Notes under the pieces: model-generated | Database searches by the model: none | Seen by the model: only the letters and a program-made list of their open reading frames with translations | What the model was told of the DNA's origin: nothing | Program-made: the position numbers and the translations under genes | DNA from: Micrasema longulum | Lineage: Eukaryota; Arthropoda; Insecta; Trichoptera; Brachycentridae | DNA length: 64,000 nucleotides | Direction of reading: 5' to 3' | NCBI GenBank assembly: GCA_022494885.1 | Contig: JAGVSM010003580.1 | Coordinates: 1-64,000, forward strand | Shown: positions 59,803-64,000 of the stretch, one piece after another | Layout: each line of letters opens with the position of its first letter | How positions within the stretch are numbered: the stretch's first letter is position 1

Positions 59803-60490
59803 TAGTAGAATCAATTATAAGATATGGCATGAAGTCGTGGGGATGTTCAACTAAAACTAACATTAAAATAATCCAGGGCCTCCAGTACTCTAGAGTTAAG
59901 AGAATTGTACCAGCACAGATTTAAAGACAAAGTAGTGATAAAGTACAAAACACTTAAAACTCCGCCAGTTCGAGAATAGCTGTGGCTTTGCATCATTTTA
60001 GACCAATTTGATAGAAATCATTTCAAAATTCCTCTCAAACATAACCATAATACACGCTTAACGTATAATATACACGCTTAACGTATAGCTTAACGCTTAT
60101 GATGGTTTGGTGGTACCAAAAATATCTAATACGCATGTTAATAGAACTCTTTATTATTTAGTACATAGCATTTTTAATCTTTTGCCAAAAAAACTTAAAT
60201 TAAACAAACAATGTAACAAAAGCAAAATAGAGAGTGGCTACTCGATCAAAAGTTTATGGATGGATAGTTATTCAAATATCTTATGAGTACATGTATTTTT
60301 AAAAATATATTTTCTTTCTTGTATTTAAAAAGAAAAAAAGCTGTTTATTTGTATATAATATATAAAACTGATATTTTCGGTTGTTCATTATTTATATATG
60401 TAAATTCATTGATTTTATCAATTTCATTTATAAGTATTAATTTAAATCTCCACCAAAAAGCCACAGAAAGTGGCTTGGTGGGATTTTAGT
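59803..60490 (+). pseudogene. LINE C-terminal fragment with 3' UTR hairpin
   Basis: The frame reads SIIRYGMKSWGCSTKTNIKI, then IQGLQYSRVKRIV, and after damage GLVVPKISNTHVNRTLYYLV, HSIFNLLPKKLKLN and a C-terminal SIKSLWMDSYSN. The order fits the end of a Jockey-like ORF2. The 3' end carries a stem CCACCAAAAAGCCAC/GTGGCTTGGTGG at 60451-60482, which may be the hairpin recognised by the element's own reverse transcriptase. Several frameshifts are present. Confidence 0.65.
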
Positions 60491-60499
60491 TATTGTACA

Positions 60500-61770
60500 G
60501 AAATAGATTTATAATATATTATTCTAAAAGTGTAAAAAATTATATTAATGTAAATAAAAAAATAATATTAGCACACAAATATTTAAATTTTCCATTGGAG
60601 TATTTGAGACCAATCGCGATGGTCATTCTTGATCGCAGATAGATAGAATGGTGGTATTCAAATTCAAAGACCGTTTTAGAGTTACCTACATTATCCAAAA
60701 ACCATTTTGTGGTATCCAAAGAACTTTTACTAACAGACTCCCAATGGTAACTTTGTATGTTCAGAGATTACTTTGAGAACTCAAAGATTATTTTGTTTAC
60801 CCGACGATTACTTAGTAATCCAAAAATCACTTTGATCACTTTGATGCGGATTCTACCTAACCGTAGAGACTATTTTAAAGTGGGGATACAAAGATTACTG
60901 TTGTGGTGTGTGTTAAGTACTCACTGATACATTCACACGACGCCGACGTACTTCTTTAACACAAAGGGCTGCAAATAAGATTAAGATTACGGCCTTTTGA
61001 TACAATCCTCAATAGTCAAAGACTCTAGTTTAAGGAAATTTTAGTTAATCGTAGCTCTACGATACGACGCTAATTTTTTTTCTTTAACTATCCTCCAAAT
61101 GGATAAATGTTTACAAAAAAGGGTGCAATTATTTTCTCATTCTTGACTATGAATTTTAGTGACGGACCAAAACAAGATTTTCAGTTTAAATCAAAACCGA
61201 AACCAAATTAGCTTCTGTTTAATGACGAAGTTGATTGATTTTTTTATTATTTGTTAATAGACTAGTAAACTAAGTAAAGATTTTTTTTTCTTAATTTTTA
61301 TGTGTGTGTCAGCGCTACGATTTTTTAAAGTTTTGTATCTCTGAATTGACTCCGTGTGTAACGTCAGAGGTTCTCTTTCGCTTATTCTCGATCAGTTCTG
61401 CCTATTGACCCATTCACAGCAAGCAAACCGAAAATTTTCCACAACTCTCTCATCATTGGTTGATTAATATGAACCAGTGGCATCGTTTAAAGTTTTTCGT
61501 TTTTATCGAAAGGTTTTTTTTTTCGCATGTTTTCAGGAAACTTTGCCGTACAATTTAATGCTCCAATTTTTACTGCGCGCATGAAAACATTTATTGTAAC
61601 CAATTTCCCGTAGGGCTGAAGTTCGTCATTTCGGTCGAAACCGGAATTTGTTTCAATAAGATAAAAGTCTCTTCAAAACGTCAAGAATCACGCGTTTTTA
61701 TTTTTAAAACTTACGACTTAAGTTTTCAACCCCTTCCTGCTTTTAATTTTTGCCTCATAACACATTTATC
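60500..61770 (+). other. Intergenic, unannotated
   Basis: No gene or known repeat. 60620-60900 holds loosely repeated phrases (ATTACTTTG, CAAAGATTA), possibly an old degenerate tandem repeat. Confidence 0.35.
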
Positions 61771-61774
61771 TTCT

Positions 61775-62450
61775 TATGTCTTTATTCAAACTCTTTATTG
61801 CTCACTAGTTCGACCCCATCTAGAATACGCTTCTCCTATTTGGTCTCCATTCTACAGGACTCATATTGACCTTATCGAGTCTGTTTTTCTAAGAACTGTC
61901 TGTCTTTTTTAAGAAAAGTGGCATGGTTGCTCGGATTACAAATGGGTAATTATTCATATTTTAAAATAGAGCAATATCTTAATCTGTCTTCATTGGAGAG
62001 ACGTAGAACTGAGATGGACCTTATATGCATTTTCAAAATACTTAATGCTTTAAGTGATGTCCCATCTCTGTTGCAATCTTTTCATGTTCCCAACCGTGTC
62101 ACCAGAAGTCAAAATCTTCTGAGAGCAGCTTTGGTTTTTATGCTCCAATGTCCAGAATGTGTAGATTGGTCAATTCATCACACGACTTGGAATTCTTTGG
62201 GATAGATCCTCCGGCTTTTCATAGATCTCTTCGCGACTAAACAGTGTGGGATGAAGTTGGATTGGCATGGTTTAGCTCAAAGTTTTAGGTCTTTCGTTTT
62301 TTTTAATATATTGTTTACAATTATTGTGTTGCCCTTTGTGTGTCTTTGCCAAATAGTTTTATGTTCTTTTTGTTTAGTTTCTTGCATTTATGTTTCTTCA
62401 TGTAACTGTTGTAATTGGCTTAGGCCGTATATATAATAAATAAATGTCTT
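61775..62450 (+). pseudogene. LINE C-terminal fragment
   Basis: SLVRPHLEYASPIWSPFYRT occurs at about 61804-61863 (its first residue lies just upstream), then SLERRRTEMDLICIFKILNA and LLQSFHVPNRVTRSQNLLRA, in more than one frame, ending with an AT-rich tail and (TAAA)n near 62435-62450. This is the SLVRPxLEYAxxIWxP and LxxRR...LxxLxKIxxG signature at the end of Jockey/CR1-type reverse transcriptases. Stops and frameshifts are present. Confidence 0.8.
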
Positions 62451-62454
62451 CAAT

Positions 62455-63940
62455 TATATCCGTATGATAAAATAATAACAGGAAGTAATCAGTGAGTGTA
62501 AAAATCGCACTTTGTTTTAGAAAAACTTACAAATAGGATTTGTAAATGAGGCGAACTAGAGAGGCTAACCAATCTAATTTCCCCGAAGCGTGAGATTAAA
62601 TGACCTCGAAATGGAGAAATCCTTTCCAAAGCGAATTTCTACCATAATGACTTACTGCTAAACTCAAATGGGGAAACATCTAGGGTAAGATAAATAGAAC
62701 TAAAAATCGTAAGGAAAATGAAGTGGAATATGTTTGTGAACATACAAAAAAAAATGTGTCTGGATGCCTGTTTGAAGTGATTACTAAAAATCAAGCTTTT
62801 ATTTAAATAGGAGTTGCTTATTTTTTGCCATGCTTATAATGTAAGGCTTATATTTTATTTACTGCAAAATGTACATTCCTTATTACTTCTATAACTGCAG
62901 TGCGAGGATCTAATGGAATAATCGGCTGTGGCATTGTTAAAGAACTTCTCCGCATTTACTTTAAGAAGTAAAAACCACAGAAAACTCGTTCAAGAGAAGC
63001 CGGACTATAAAAATACATCAACCGACCTTCCGTTCCACTTTGACAGTGTTCGGCATTTTGTGTCCTATTTTTATTTATTTCAACACGTGATAAGTCTTTA
63101 TGGCTTATTGCTATTACGATATCTTTCAGCGGTGCTAACCACCCTCGTGGCCGTAAAAAACAATTTGCTCTCGCGTATTTTGTATATAAATTTGTATTGA
63201 AAAGATTTTCCTACGGCCGCGGGAGCGTTTGGATCACCTCAGGTCCTGATCCAGACTTCTACATCGCGCCTCTAGTTGCATTCGCTCCAAGCTAAAAAGG
63301 GGAAAATGTATGAGAGAAGGACTCGAGTCAGTTCGAAGCCAACTTGCGGCGTTTTCCTGGAATCAAATGCGTAGAAAATTGTTGGAAAAAATAATTTTAA
63401 CTCTTGTGTGGCCGCGATGTCACACTAGTCGACATACGGTACAAGACACGATATATATCTCTTATTTTTTAAATTAAGAAGCTGAATTTTTTATTATCTT
63501 CAAATGGACATTTTCACACCGGATTTAGAAAGTAACATTTGTATAACTATGCTGGATTGTAATACAAAAAATACTTAACCTTGCTACCCGAAGAATGCAT
63601 ATCTGTAAATACAGCAAAACAGCTGTATTAAAGAGAGCACAACGGAGGTGTTGTGTGAAACAAATTCAGTAGGTTGTTGACAGTGATGGGGGACGCACGC
63701 GTGCATTATGAGAGTCGAATTTATTTTAACAGAGCTATATTATATGTTTATTTTTATAAATTATGCAAACGGAATTAATAAACTGTATGTTTCCGTGTTT
63801 TTTTTTTCAAATATCTGAACTTTAGAATATTCCGTCTTTTGCTTGTGGTAACACGATGTTACCTCACCGTGAGCAAAGGTATTTTTTACCACATTTTTAA
63901 AGAGTTAAATACGAGCTATTTAATCAATGAACGTAAAGAC
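62455..63940 (+). other. Intergenic, unannotated
   Basis: The frame at 62928-63200 has no recognisable domain. No RNA gene or repeat is seen. Confidence 0.35.
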
Positions 63941-63954
63941 CCCTTTATGCCCAG

Positions 63955-64000
63955 GCGGGTGAAGAATACAGTTCTGTGTCAAATAGAATCAGAACCCTAG
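63955..64000 (+). repeat. Start of an interspersed repeat at the window edge
   Basis: GTGAAGAATACAGTTCTGTG and AGAACCCTAG resemble 39700-39735, the block in front of a SINE-like head. It is cut by the window end. Confidence 0.4.

Noticed and set aside
62928..63200. 90-codon ORF as the first exon of a neighbouring gene
   Set aside because: No recognisable domain, no clear splice context, no supporting promoter sequence.

Overview
This is eukaryotic, AT-rich, intron- and transposon-dominated DNA. Arthropod, most probably insect, is the best guess: there is a single collagen XV/XVIII (Multiplexin) type gene, tRNA-derived SINE-like repeats, many 5'-truncated LINE tails, a Penelope-like element and a pogo/Tigger derivative. 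I cannot fix the order. Nothing looks bacterial, plasmid or viral, and there is no CRISPR array, rRNA or convincing tRNA gene.

The only host gene I can support lies on the + strand and fills about the first 52.4 kb. It is the 3' end of a Multiplexin gene. Eight exons are well supported and one upstream exon is probable: 457-537 (probable), 1560-1684, 23210-23302, 24272-24394, 33531-33661, 49078-49257, 50096-50239, 50669-50752 and 52287-52374. All splice junctions keep one reading frame of 348 visible residues, and every intron is GT-AG. In order the protein shows a Lys/Leu/Asp-rich non-collagenous segment, the last Gly-Pro-Pro triplets, a trimerisation domain, a proline-rich hinge, a complete endostatin domain with its four cysteines, an Arg-rich patch and an acidic C-terminal tail.

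The introns hold nearly everything else. Intron 2 (21.5 kb) contains LINE fragments, a degraded transposase-like frame and a near-perfect inverted repeat: 14883-18428 and 18942-22486, about 3.55 kb per arm with a 513-bp spacer. Intron 4 (9.1 kb) carries a Penelope-like GIY-YIG remnant with inverted termini and a hammerhead-like motif, plus a LINE tail. Intron 5 (15.4 kb) carries LINE tails on both strands, a 641-bp pogo/Tigger derivative flanked by TA, a cluster of SINE-like repeats, a TIR-bounded block and a 23-bp tandem hairpin array just upstream of an endostatin exon.

Downstream of the stop codon at 52374, to the window end, I see a probable short 3' UTR and then intergenic DNA with LINE tails, a foldback element and further repeats. 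No second host gene was found.

The strongest candidate for something unusual is the large intronic palindrome. It lies inside a transcribed gene, so the pre-mRNA could form a hairpin of about 3.5 kb.
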